Part shown: positions 16,065-24,322 of the stretch, one piece after another
Layout of the letters: each line of letters starts with the position of its first letter
How positions within the stretch are numbered: the first letter of the stretch is position 1
NCBI GenBank assembly: GCA_020721945.1
Contig: DYLT01000015.1
Location: forward strand, 1-32,847
DNA: 32,847 nucleotides
Direction: 5' to 3'
Origin: Blastopirellula marina
GTDB lineage: Bacteria; Planctomycetota; Planctomycetia; Pirellulales; Thermoguttaceae
Translations under genes and position numbers: made by a program
The notes under the pieces: model-generated
Told to the model about the DNA's origin: nothing
Seen by the model: the letters and a program-made list of their open reading frames with translations, nothing else
Databases searched by the model: none

Positions 16065-17791
16065 TGGGATTCCCCCACGCTGATCTGGGTTTGGATCATG
16101 GTATCGACCTGGCGGAGCGATTCGCGTTCCTGTTCGGCCATCGCCGCCAGCACGCCCTGTTCGTCGGTCACCTGAAAGACCATCGGGTCGCTGAGGGCCG
16201 ACCTGCCGCGTTCGGGGTCGCCGCGGAAGTCGATCGCCCGAAGCGTCACCTTGACCTGGTCGCCCTTGACAGCCCCCAGCGGCGCGAGGTGGAGCACGAA
16301 CTTCGCTTCGTGCTCGTCCGGCTTGGGAAGGCTCTTCGGCGGCATGTCGCCAGGGCGAAGTTCGAAGACCGTGATTTCGGGTTTTTCCTCCTCGCGCCCG
16401 TCGGCATGGAGGATCTCCGGAATCAACGAGATCTTCGCCAGGCCGTAGTCGTCGGAGGCCGCATACCGGATCGTCGGCCGTGCCGTCGGCACGACATAGT
16501 GGGTGACGATCGAGGCGGTGACCTGCGGCGGATGGTCGGTCTTGATACGCACGACCCCTTCGATGGGCCGCTCGAGTTGCAGGCCGTCGATGTCGGTTAC
16601 CTGAAGGACGTAGCGCACCGGCTCGACCACGTGGGCCAAGGGGAAGGGGTTCTGAGGTTTTTCCGTGGCGGACGTCTGGTACAGCTCGTCGGGAAGCCCC
16701 CACTCGTCCCTGCCGCCTTCCGGCTTCGGGCCGTGCCGGCACAGGGCAAACGACCGGACGTCGATCGCCAGGGTGGCTTCGTGAAGCTCCTTGTCGGAAA
16801 ACACCCGAAGGCCCACCCGCGAGTTCTCGATCACCGAGATTTGCCGCAGGTCCTTGAACACCTCGGGGGCAGAGCCCGCGTACCCGGGCGGCGAGACTTC
16901 CAACTGCACATCGACGGTGGGCCGGGGCACCAGCTCGATGCGGACCGGCTCGGTCCAGGCGTCGCCGAGGTAGAGCAGGCACTCGGCCGAATCGACCAGG
17001 CGCGCCAGTTCGCCGCGGTACACGGCCGACTCGTCGCTGGCGCGTTCGAGGGGCACCAAGGCCGCCAGGCCGTGCTCGCCCTTGAGCCGGGCCGAGCCCG
17101 AGGCCGGAAGGGTTCCCGCGCAGCGCACCTCGAAGCGCACGGGCTGGCCATAGGGGCACTTGACCCTGGTCGCACCCCAGGCCAGGTCGAGTTCGTGGCC
17201 GTTGATTCTGGCCGTCTCGATCGTCGTGGCGGTCGGATAGTGTGCCGCGCCGAGCAGGAGGCGGTTGAAGAAAACCGCCACGTGCTGCGGGAAGACCGCC
17301 GCCAACACGCCCAGCACCAAACAGGTAGCGGCCAGCAGGCCCACGCGGCGTTTCAGGGGCGTTTCGGGCACTTCGGCCTGGGGTTCGACCTGGGCCACGG
17401 TTTGCGCGGTCTCGTCGATGACCGCCTGCTCGAGTTGGACGGAGCCCCAGCGCGGGGCCTCGGGCGATTCGAACTCCAGGGCGGCGATCACGTCGGTGTC
17501 GATGTGCCGCTGGCGCTCGATCAAGAGGGCCATGTCGAGATCGTCCTCCGCGTGCCCCAGCCAGGGAGCGGTCACCCGGCGACAGGCCCACCCCACGACG
17601 CCGGCGGCGAGGACCGCCAGGACGATCCGCTCCGGCTTGCCCATGCGCAGGCTCCAGTCGGCCGCGAACAGCACGGCGAGTACCCACAGGACCACCAGCG
17701 TCAGCCCACTGTAGGCGATGACCCAGCGGGCCAGCCTTCGGCGGCGGCGGAGTCGGACCAGGCGGCGGCGGAGTTGTGAGAGTCTCGTCAT
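16061..17791 (-). CDS. DUF4175-like membrane protein (N-terminal half type)
   Basis: A 576-residue membrane protein. A very basic N-terminus (RRRLVRLRRRRRLAR) precedes two adjacent membrane helices (about 24-46 and 54-72). A ~75-residue soluble loop with MALLIERQRHIDTDVIAALE leads to a third helix (about 149-167). The remaining ~400 residues should lie outside the membrane and contain several Ig-like beta segments. This helix pattern and the recurrent VQLEVSPPGYAG-type phrase resemble the N-terminal half of DUF4175 proteins, whose C-terminal coiled coil is here encoded by the next gene. ATG 17791 overlaps the stop of the upstream vWA gene by four bases (ATGA), and its own stop overlaps the downstream start in the same way. 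The family name is my best match, not verified by profile search. Confidence 0.8.
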   Translation of the reverse strand: MTRLSQLRRRLVRLRRRRRLARWVIAYSGLTLVVLWVLAVLFAADWSLRMGKPERIVLAVLAAGVVGWACRRVTAPWLGHAEDDLDMALLIERQRHIDTDVIAALEFESPEAPRWGSVQLEQAVIDETAQTVAQVEPQAEVPETPLKRRVGLLAATCLVLGVLAAVFPQHVAVFFNRLLLGAAHYPTATTIETARINGHELDLAWGATRVKCPYGQPVRFEVRCAGTLPASGSARLKGEHGLAALVPLERASDESAVYRGELARLVDSAECLLYLGDAWTEPVRIELVPRPTVDVQLEVSPPGYAGSAPEVFKDLRQISVIENSRVGLRVFSDKELHEATLAIDVRSFALCRHGPKPEGGRDEWGLPDELYQTSATEKPQNPFPLAHVVEPVRYVLQVTDIDGLQLERPIEGVVRIKTDHPPQVTASIVTHYVVPTARPTIRYAASDDYGLAKISLIPEILHADGREEEKPEITVFELRPGDMPPKSLPKPDEHEAKFVLHLAPLGAVKGDQVKVTLRAIDFRGDPERGRSALSDPMVFQVTDEQGVLAAMAEQERESLRQVDTMIQTQISVGESQ

Positions 17792-20223
17792 GGCAGATTC
17801 ACCCACTTGCGTCCCAGCCACTCGCCCAGCATCAAGACGGCCACCAGGGCGAACGCGAACCAGGTGTTCCAGAGCGGAATGACCTCGACATCGGTTTCGG
17901 TCCTGGCCACGAGTCGAATTTCGTCGGCCAGGCGCGCGGCGCTGGCCAGGTCGTAGCTCTTGCCCCCGGTGGCGTCGGCCAGGGCCTGCTGGAGCGCGGC
18001 GTTGCGCACCGCGGTTTGCCGCTCGACGGACACGCTGGCCACGCGGAACGTCGTCTCGACGTGCTCCTGGGCGATCGGATCGTGTACGCGCACCCGGTAC
18101 TCGCCGCCCATGAGGACGGGAAATCGGGCCTCGAACACGCCGTCGCGAAGCTGTGTGACGGCCAGCGCGCGGCGACCTGGCTGGTCCGAGGCGCCAAGAG
18201 GAGGCACGATCAGTTCGGCGGCCAGCTTCCGGCCAGGAAGCCGCGACTCGGCCAGCGGCTTGTAGTTCTCGTCGTAGGCCTCGACGGTCAACAGGACCTG
18301 GTCGTTGGCCTGGTACTGCGGCCGGTCGGTCCGCACGACGAACCGCTTGCCGGCCCCCAGCGCGTGGCGCGAGGCCAGGCGGTGGATCAACTGGCCCCAG
18401 AACTGCCGGTAGTAACGCTCGCCCTGAGCCCGGCGGAGCCGCCACATCTCGTTGAAACCGAGGTACACCACTTCGCCCCGGCCGTAGCTGCGCACGGCGA
18501 TCAACGGTTGCGGGGTCTTGCCGTCGACGCACGTGTCGGTGGGGTGTTCGGCCAGGGCCGTGGCCACCGAGTGCAAGCGTTCGACGGGCTGGTACCAGGT
18601 CAGGCCGACCAGATTCGCCCAGGCGCGATCGTTTTCGGCGCCCGGCGACTCGATCTGCATGAAGTCGTATTGCGCGGCCTCGGGGGTGCGGCGGAGCCCA
18701 AAGGGCACCGGGCGGTCGCGCACGTGGAGGTTGGGATCGACCTTGACCGGCAGCATGTCGCCCAGGGGCGTCAAGGCCAACTGCCCGGGGCCGAACCGCG
18801 GCCCAGACACCACGACCAATCCCCCGCCGAGCTTATCGACGAACTCCTCCGTCATCTGGCAGAACCGGGGGCTCAGGGCCGAGGCCGGCATGTCGCCCAA
18901 GATGATCACGTCGTGCAGGAAGAACTCGTGGCGCGGCGGGCTGAGCGTCGGGACGAACAGCTCGTTGGTCTGCCGGACCTTGGGGTCGGCCGAACGGAGG
19001 AAGGTGCGGAACCCCTTCTCGCCGACCAGCTTGTCGCGGTGGAAGACCTCCTTGACGAACCGCCACTCCCACGACGGCTCATAGTCGACGTACAACAGCC
19101 GGATCACATGGTCGTGGACGATCGTCTCGCACTCGGCCTGGTTGTTCTGCGAGACGACTTCTTCCGAGAACGGCTCGACCTCGGCACGGAACGCGAAGCA
19201 CCCGGTTTCCTTGGGGACGTGGGGCACTTCGACGACGTGGGTGCCCTCGGCGAGCGTCACGTCACGCTGGTCGAATTCGCGCCACCGCGCGGCCTCGGCG
19301 GCGCCGCCGATCTGCCGGGCCGAGAACCGCACCGTGACCGTCCGGCCTGCAAGCCCCTCCTGCCGCAAGGTGACCAGAAGCGGATAGCGCTCGTCTTTCT
19401 TCATCGACGGGGGACATTGGAGGTCCACGGCGAGGTCGACGGCCGCCAGCGGACCCACCCCCACGGTGTAGATGCTTGCGCCCAGGCGACGCGCGGCCTC
19501 GACGGCTGGCGGCCCGGCGTTCTGGTTGAAATCGCTGAAGACCACCACGCCCGCCAGGTTGCTCGTCGCTTGACGCCGCGCGAGGTCGCCGAGCGCGGCC
19601 CCGACCGCGGTCACCTGGCCGGCGGTGGTCCATTGGGCCACCAGCGCCTTGGGGTCGAGCGCGTCGGTGCCGTCGGGCGACAAATCGAGCGAACGCACGC
19701 CGTCGGGCCGGTCGAAAACGAACGCCCGTAACCGGAACTTCTCCCGCAATTTCTGGAGGAGGTTATCCTCGTCGCGGGCAAGGAAGGCCTGAACATGCTC
19801 GACCCGCGTGGGGCGCGCCGACGGGCCGGCGGCGAGCCCGGTCGCCTCGGCCAGTTGCGCCCGGTCCGCCTCCGACAGTTCGTCGGCGATGCCCATGCTG
19901 TCGGTGCCGTCGAAGACCAGCCACAGCGCGGGTTTAAGCTGGCTGGTCACGCGCACCGTCAGCACGGGTTCGGCGAGGATGACCAGGACGAGGCTCAAGA
20001 GCACGGCCCGAACCACGGCCAAGGCCATGCGCGCCTTGGCCCGGCGCGCGTACTGGTAGCGGGTGTAGAACAGCACCGCCAGGACGGCGAGGCCCAGGCA
20101 CCCGAGGACCAGCCAGGCCGGGGCGTCGTGCGCCCACGGGGCCGAAAGCGACGGTTCCACGCCGCCGATCTCGGCGGTCCGTTCCAGCCCCAGCAGGCGG
20201 CCGATCAGTTCCATGAGATTCAT
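17788..20223 (-). CDS. vWA membrane protein with class-I amidotransferase-like domain
   Basis: An 811-residue inner-membrane protein. Two N-terminal membrane helices lie at about 36-53 and 67-87, then a vWA domain with the MIDAS variant FDGTDSMG (D105, T107, S109) and VVVFSDFNQN. Ig-like segments follow. A domain around 360-560 (RLLYVDYEPSWEWRFVKEVF, DVIILGDMPASAL, GGGLVVVSGPRFGPG) has the class-I glutamine-amidotransferase-like fold, without an evident catalytic Cys. More beta domains end in a C-terminal membrane helix (WFAFALVAVLMLGEWLG). Such proteins accompany BatA-type partners in Planctomycetota and Bacteroidota. The start ATG 20223 overlaps the previous stop as ATGA; a second ATG four codons on is possible. 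The periplasm-facing vWA domain is probably a protein-interaction module that works with the MoxR ATPase of the same operon. Confidence 0.88.
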   Translation of the reverse strand: MNLMELIGRLLGLERTAEIGGVEPSLSAPWAHDAPAWLVLGCLGLAVLAVLFYTRYQYARRAKARMALAVVRAVLLSLVLVILAEPVLTVRVTSQLKPALWLVFDGTDSMGIADELSEADRAQLAEATGLAAGPSARPTRVEHVQAFLARDEDNLLQKLREKFRLRAFVFDRPDGVRSLDLSPDGTDALDPKALVAQWTTAGQVTAVGAALGDLARRQATSNLAGVVVFSDFNQNAGPPAVEAARRLGASIYTVGVGPLAAVDLAVDLQCPPSMKKDERYPLLVTLRQEGLAGRTVTVRFSARQIGGAAEAARWREFDQRDVTLAEGTHVVEVPHVPKETGCFAFRAEVEPFSEEVVSQNNQAECETIVHDHVIRLLYVDYEPSWEWRFVKEVFHRDKLVGEKGFRTFLRSADPKVRQTNELFVPTLSPPRHEFFLHDVIILGDMPASALSPRFCQMTEEFVDKLGGGLVVVSGPRFGPGQLALTPLGDMLPVKVDPNLHVRDRPVPFGLRRTPEAAQYDFMQIESPGAENDRAWANLVGLTWYQPVERLHSVATALAEHPTDTCVDGKTPQPLIAVRSYGRGEVVYLGFNEMWRLRRAQGERYYRQFWGQLIHRLASRHALGAGKRFVVRTDRPQYQANDQVLLTVEAYDENYKPLAESRLPGRKLAAELIVPPLGASDQPGRRALAVTQLRDGVFEARFPVLMGGEYRVRVHDPIAQEHVETTFRVASVSVERQTAVRNAALQQALADATGGKSYDLASAARLADEIRLVARTETDVEVIPLWNTWFAFALVAVLMLGEWLGRKWVNLP

Positions 20224-22700
20224 GCGGTCCGCTCCCGAGCCAGCATCGGCCAGGCCAGCATCCCCAGTTCCGCGAGAAGGCCGGCAAGTACCGCCAACAT
20301 CAGCCATTTCCAAAGGTCTTGCCCCAGCATCGGCGCGCCGGCCAACTGGAGGGTCTCGCCTTGAGCCACCCAGCGATAGTCGGCCGAGGCCATGCGCTCC
20401 TGAAGATCGACCTGGTCGAGCGTTTTGAGGTCCGACTCGTCGGCCGGGCCGTTGACGGCCAGGATGGTTTCGAACAGCTTGGCGCCCTCGGCGGCCTGCG
20501 GGGTCTGGGCGGTTGCATGCGCCGCGAGGCGGTAGATGCCGCGCTCGGCTGCGGGCGCCAGGCGCACGCCATAACGGTCGCCCCCGAGGGCATCGACCGG
20601 CACCGGCTCGTCGCGGCCATGCGGGCCGGAAAGCGTGAAGCGGGCGTCGCGGAAATCGGCGGGCACGGGCACGACCAGTTCGCGGTGCGAATCGATGGTG
20701 CGCAGCGGCAGCGTTCCCAAAATCAAATCGCGGAACACGCGGTCGAACAGCAACGCGGCATTCGTGGCCGTCAAGGTGTTCCACTCGCGGAACACCCCCG
20801 TGGTGAAAAACAGCACCCGCCCCCGGCCGATGCGCCGCTCGACGAGAAACGGCAGGCCGTTGGTGTAGCGGCCCAAGACGCGAGGTCGCTCGCGCCGGGC
20901 GAGTTCCTCGGGAGAGGCCTGGGTGTCTTCCAGGACGTTCTCCCGCGAGGCCGCCCAGGCAAGCCACGCGGGCACCAGGGCGTCGCGCTCCTGCTGAAGC
21001 CGGATCCGCTCCTGGTGCTCCCCATCGCTGGCGGCACCCTTGGCTTCCAGCGCGGCCAGACGCTTGTCGAGCTGGGCCAGGCGGTCGCGGTCGTTGGCGA
21101 TCCGCTTGGCGACGTTGGCCACGAGGCCGTCGGCCACGTCCTGGCTCCAATCCACCTCGACCGCCTTGAAGAAGAACGGCAAGCGGTAAAGCTCCTCGAG
21201 TTCCTCCCGGGGCGTCTGCTCCAGAAGGAAGTAGTCGTGCACCAGGGTCGAGAAGTCGAGCTGGAAGGGCTTGTAGCGGCCCGAGGAGGTCCCGGGGATG
21301 CCGCCCACCGGGACCGGCTTCAAAGGCGCGGGAAGCACGCCCAGGCCGTCTTGCCAGGCCGCGGTCGTCCACGCCTGGGCATCGAACGCGCCGCCGCAAG
21401 CCAGCACCAGCGGGCCGCCCTGTTGGACATACTCGCGCAACGCGTCGATTTCCGTCTGCGGCTTGGCGACTCCCGCGATCACCACGAGCCGGGCCTCCTT
21501 GAGCAGCTCGCGATCGATGCGGTCGATGCGCACGTGGCGCACCTGGACCAATTGCTTGTCGCCCTGGTTCCGCGCGGTCACCGGCGCCACCAGGCGCCGC
21601 AGGCGGAACGTCTCGCCGAACCGGCCGCGCGGCGGCGATTCCTCGGGCCCCAGCGCATCGGCGAACACCACCGGCAGCGACGCCACGACCGGCGCGGCCA
21701 GGAACCGCTCGTCGTCGGCCGGGAGCCGGTCGCGCGGCAGCGCGACGGAGACCGGCACGAACGTCGGGCGGCCGGGCTCGACCGGCACGTTGAACTGGTA
21801 GGGCGGAAATCGCACCTCGCGCGTCTGGCCGGGCTGCAAGTCGATCGTCTGCGTGGCCACGGTCACGCCATCGACATTCAGCGCCACCTGCACCTCGTTT
21901 CGCGGCGCGGCCCCTTCGAACCGGAGGGTCGCCAGGAACGTGGCGGGGGTCTCGAGGTCCGCGATCTCGTCCTGGAGCCTCAGGTCGGCCACCCAGGCGT
22001 TCTCGACCTCCTCTTCCCTCGGCGCCGTCTGCACCACGTTCAAAGGCGCGGGAAGCCGCCGAAGCTGCGCCTCCAGCGACTGCGCCGGCCAGTTGCCCGC
22101 CTGCTGGTCCGAGAAGAAGTAGATCTGCTTGGCCGGTGGGCTTTTCACCCGGTCGCATGCCTCGCGTGCCAGGTCGATCGCGGCGGAGACCGCGGCGGCT
22201 CGGTCCACGGGTTCGAGCGATCGGAGGGCGTCGAGGGCATCGGCGGGCGTGCTGTACGCGCCGCGGTTGAACTCGCGCGCCGCGCCGCAGGCCGGCAGCA
22301 CGGACATGCGACTCCCCGGCGGCAGGCGGCGGAGGAACTCCTCCGCCCGCGATTTCGCCTGGTCGAGCACGGTGCCGCCGAGCTGCTGGTAGCTCATGCT
22401 GAGGCTGTTGTCGACGACGAGCACGGCGTGGACGGGCTGGTCGGGGTCGATGGCCCCCGACCCGGGCAGAAAGGGCCGGGCCATGGCCAGACCGAACAGA
22501 AGCACCACGGCGGTGCGCAGCGCCAGGAGGATCAGGTCTTGAAGCCGCATCATGCGGCGGCTGCGGCGCACCGCATGGCGGAGGAAGTCCATCGCCGCCC
22601 AAGGCACCACCCGAAATCGCTGGCGGTTGAGCAAGTGAATCGCGATCGGCCCGGCCGCCAGCACGAGGCCAGCCAGGGCGAACCAGGGCGACAGAAACAT
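20220..22700 (-). CDS. BatA-type vWA membrane protein
   Basis: An 826-residue protein with the BatA N-terminal double-membrane domain (residues 1-77: FLSPWFALAGLVLAAGPIAI, then the LLNRQRFRVVPWAAMDFLR signature, then helix LILLALRTAVVLLFGLAMAR). A vWA domain follows with a full MIDAS motif DNSLSMS (D97, S99, S101). Beyond it lie Ig-like segments, an amidotransferase-like segment (LVVIAGVAKPQTEIDALREY, then a Gly-rich turn) and a final membrane helix (WLMLAVLAGLLAELGMLAWP). A short coiled-coil patch lies around 560-610. ATG 22700 is preceded by GAAGAGG at good spacing, only one base after the upstream stop. Its last bases overlap the next gene. An 18-base stretch encoding the LPAPL region is repeated at about 21318 and 22038. 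Role by analogy with Bat proteins: periplasmic or membrane assembly factor. Confidence 0.93.
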   Translation of the reverse strand: MFLSPWFALAGLVLAAGPIAIHLLNRQRFRVVPWAAMDFLRHAVRRSRRMMRLQDLILLALRTAVVLLFGLAMARPFLPGSGAIDPDQPVHAVLVVDNSLSMSYQQLGGTVLDQAKSRAEEFLRRLPPGSRMSVLPACGAAREFNRGAYSTPADALDALRSLEPVDRAAAVSAAIDLAREACDRVKSPPAKQIYFFSDQQAGNWPAQSLEAQLRRLPAPLNVVQTAPREEEVENAWVADLRLQDEIADLETPATFLATLRFEGAAPRNEVQVALNVDGVTVATQTIDLQPGQTREVRFPPYQFNVPVEPGRPTFVPVSVALPRDRLPADDERFLAAPVVASLPVVFADALGPEESPPRGRFGETFRLRRLVAPVTARNQGDKQLVQVRHVRIDRIDRELLKEARLVVIAGVAKPQTEIDALREYVQQGGPLVLACGGAFDAQAWTTAAWQDGLGVLPAPLKPVPVGGIPGTSSGRYKPFQLDFSTLVHDYFLLEQTPREELEELYRLPFFFKAVEVDWSQDVADGLVANVAKRIANDRDRLAQLDKRLAALEAKGAASDGEHQERIRLQQERDALVPAWLAWAASRENVLEDTQASPEELARRERPRVLGRYTNGLPFLVERRIGRGRVLFFTTGVFREWNTLTATNAALLFDRVFRDLILGTLPLRTIDSHRELVVPVPADFRDARFTLSGPHGRDEPVPVDALGGDRYGVRLAPAAERGIYRLAAHATAQTPQAAEGAKLFETILAVNGPADESDLKTLDQVDLQERMASADYRWVAQGETLQLAGAPMLGQDLWKWLMLAVLAGLLAELGMLAWPMLARERTA

Positions 22701-22701
22701 T

Positions 22702-23907
22702 TTACCTCTTCTCCTTCACGCCGTACCTCGCGCGCAGGCTGTCGATCCGGCCTTCCTGGAGGATGGGCAGGTAGCGGTTGGGGATCGCCAGCACGAAGCA
22801 GCACACCGCCGTCTGGTACAGTTCGCCGGGGCGCCCGCTGACGTGCCCCTGGGCGTTCCACACGCCGTCGCGTTCCGAGCCCGGCTCCTGCACCTGGCTG
22901 GCGGCGACCCCATCGCGGAGCTTGGGGTAGCCCGTACGCCAGGGGTCGCCGCCCACCTGGTACAAGGCCTGGGCGACATACCAGAGCGTATAGGCATCGA
23001 ACGGGGCGCGGCGTTGGCGGGCGAGTTGCTCGGGCCGGTGCTTGTCGATCTCTTCCAGCAGGATCGTGATGTTCTTCTCGATGCGCCAGTCGTCGTACTG
23101 GGCGAACTCCTGGAGGCAGACCACGCCCGCCGCCGCCATCGCCGTCGTGGCGTTGCCTCCGCCCTTGGAGTAAGTGAACCGGCCGGGATGCTTCTTCTGC
23201 TCTTCTTCCGAAGCGTTGCGGTCGCAGCCCTGGGGCGTGTAATGTTCGCGCACGCTCTTGATGGCCAGTTCGACGGTTTCGGGCGGGACCTCGAGGCCGC
23301 TATCGACCGCGCTGCGCAGGGCCAGGGCCTGCATGACCGCCAGGCTGAGATCGTGCCCGTGCTGCTGCCGCTGCGCGAGGTAGTCCCAACCGCCGTCGTC
23401 GCACTGGGTCTGGCAGATGATCTTCAGCGCGCGGTCCAGGACCGGGCCGAGGCGAGGGTCGTTGCTCATGCCGTACAGTTGGCCCAGCGCGAAGGTCGCC
23501 AGGCCGTGATTGTACATGCCGCGCCGCGGCTCGGAGATGTTCAACAAGCCGAACGGCTTGCCCGAAATACGGGCGGCACCGCGCCGGGCGCCGGCGGGGG
23601 CATCGGCATTGCGAAGGATATAGTCCATCGCGCGTTGGACGTTTTCGCCGTACCGCCCGCGGCCAGGCAAGTGCCCCGCCGACATGAAGGCCAGCATGCC
23701 CGTGCCCACCAGCCCCAAATCGTTCGATTGCCAGTTGCCCTCGGGACCTTGGTTGCGGGCGAGCCACTGGAGGCCGCGGGCCAGCGCCTGCTCGCTTTGC
23801 GGGGTGATTTCCCAGTCGCCTTGGGCCCACGCGGGGGCAGCGATGCCGGCGACCATGCACACCACGGCGATGCCGATCGCCACGCTGCCGAGGGAGGTTG
23901 GTTTCAT
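22702..23907 (-). CDS. Secreted alpha/alpha-toroid (prenyltransferase / squalene cyclase fold) protein
   Basis: A 401-residue exported protein, signal peptide about 1-28 (VAIGIAVVCMVAGIAAPAWA). The mature part consists of repeated helix pairs with QW-like turns: GLQWLARNQGPEGNWQ, QTQCDDGGWDYLAQ, GRFTYSKGGGNATTAM and a C-terminal ELYQTAVCCFVLAIPNRYLP. This is the terpenoid-cyclase / protein-prenyltransferase toroid, the same fold as the thioester domain of alpha-2-macroglobulins. I see no DxDD cyclase motif and no CxEQ thioester, so neither enzymatic function is supported. ATG 23907 follows AGG and gives the signal peptide; the longer frame up to 24045 adds an Arg/Ser-rich leader and is rejected. 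It is the first gene of the vWA/MoxR block, one base ahead of the BatA gene. Similar proteins are abundant in planctomycetes with unknown function. Confidence 0.85.
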   Translation of the reverse strand: MKPTSLGSVAIGIAVVCMVAGIAAPAWAQGDWEITPQSEQALARGLQWLARNQGPEGNWQSNDLGLVGTGMLAFMSAGHLPGRGRYGENVQRAMDYILRNADAPAGARRGAARISGKPFGLLNISEPRRGMYNHGLATFALGQLYGMSNDPRLGPVLDRALKIICQTQCDDGGWDYLAQRQQHGHDLSLAVMQALALRSAVDSGLEVPPETVELAIKSVREHYTPQGCDRNASEEEQKKHPGRFTYSKGGGNATTAMAAAGVVCLQEFAQYDDWRIEKNITILLEEIDKHRPEQLARQRRAPFDAYTLWYVAQALYQVGGDPWRTGYPKLRDGVAASQVQEPGSERDGVWNAQGHVSGRPGELYQTAVCCFVLAIPNRYLPILQEGRIDSLRARYGVKEKR

Positions 23908-24099
23908 CCTGGACGGTCCGTTGGAGGGACGATGCAAGGCGTGTCGCTGCTTGCGCATCGAGCGGTGGCCGCTAGACGTACCTCGGGAAGCCGGCGTCGC
24001 GCTAACAGCGCCGCGCCGCCGGCCGGATCGCCGAAGGCCAGCCATCCACCTTCAACACCCAACCACCACCCGATTCGGACCTCTTGCGAGTGTCCACCC

Positions 24100-24129
24100 A
24101 TTGTGGATACGGGCCGAGGCGTTTGTCAA
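24100..24129 (-). promoter_or_regulatory. Candidate promoter of the toroid-BatA-MoxR operon
   Basis: On the minus strand a perfect TTGACA (24124-24129) is followed after 18 bases by CACAAT (24100-24105). The predicted start is near 24093, leaving a leader of about 185 bases before ATG 23907. The -35 box is consensus; the -10 matches four of six. Confidence 0.45.
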
Positions 24130-24283
24130 CGAGGTACGCGGTGCCGGACCAAGAACGCGACCGGCGACCATCCGGAGCCGGCCGCTTTCCCCCAGAAAGC
24201 GGTAACGCGGGCGAAAACCGTGGCCGGGGACCGCTCGGCGTCTGGCCGTCGCGGCAGGAGCGGGGCGGCCCCCGGCCGAGGCA

Positions 24284-24304
24284 CGGCGGCACGAGACGCC
24301 GCCG
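24284..24304 (-). terminator. GC-rich hairpin after the macroglobulin gene
   Basis: CGGCGGC (24284-24290) pairs with GCCGCCG (24298-24304) across a 7-base loop, starting 18 bases beyond the stop codon of the minus-strand macroglobulin gene. No T-run follows on the transcribed strand, so termination activity is uncertain. Confidence 0.35.
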
Positions 24305-24322
24305 CGGGGCACGACAACCCGA

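Larger units (their letters stand above)
23908..24322. other. Intergenic region upstream of the vWA/MoxR operon
   Basis: This is about 415 bases between two same-strand transcription units. It contains the best candidate promoter for the operon (24100-24129), a leader of roughly 185 bases, and a GC-rich hairpin just after the macroglobulin stop codon. Open frames here are arginine-rich and look like chance frames of GC-rich DNA. Confidence 0.55.

Noticed and set aside
16065-17687. Upstream extension of the coiled-coil gene frame to give a 1727-residue protein
   Set aside because: This part overlaps the DUF4175-like gene in another frame and is Arg/Gly-rich; the signal peptide and Shine-Dalgarno place the real start at 16064.
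20224-22602. Upstream extension of the second vWA gene frame to give a 1604-residue protein
   Set aside because: The extension is the out-of-frame shadow of the BatA-type gene; the ATGA overlap at 20220-20223 marks the true start.
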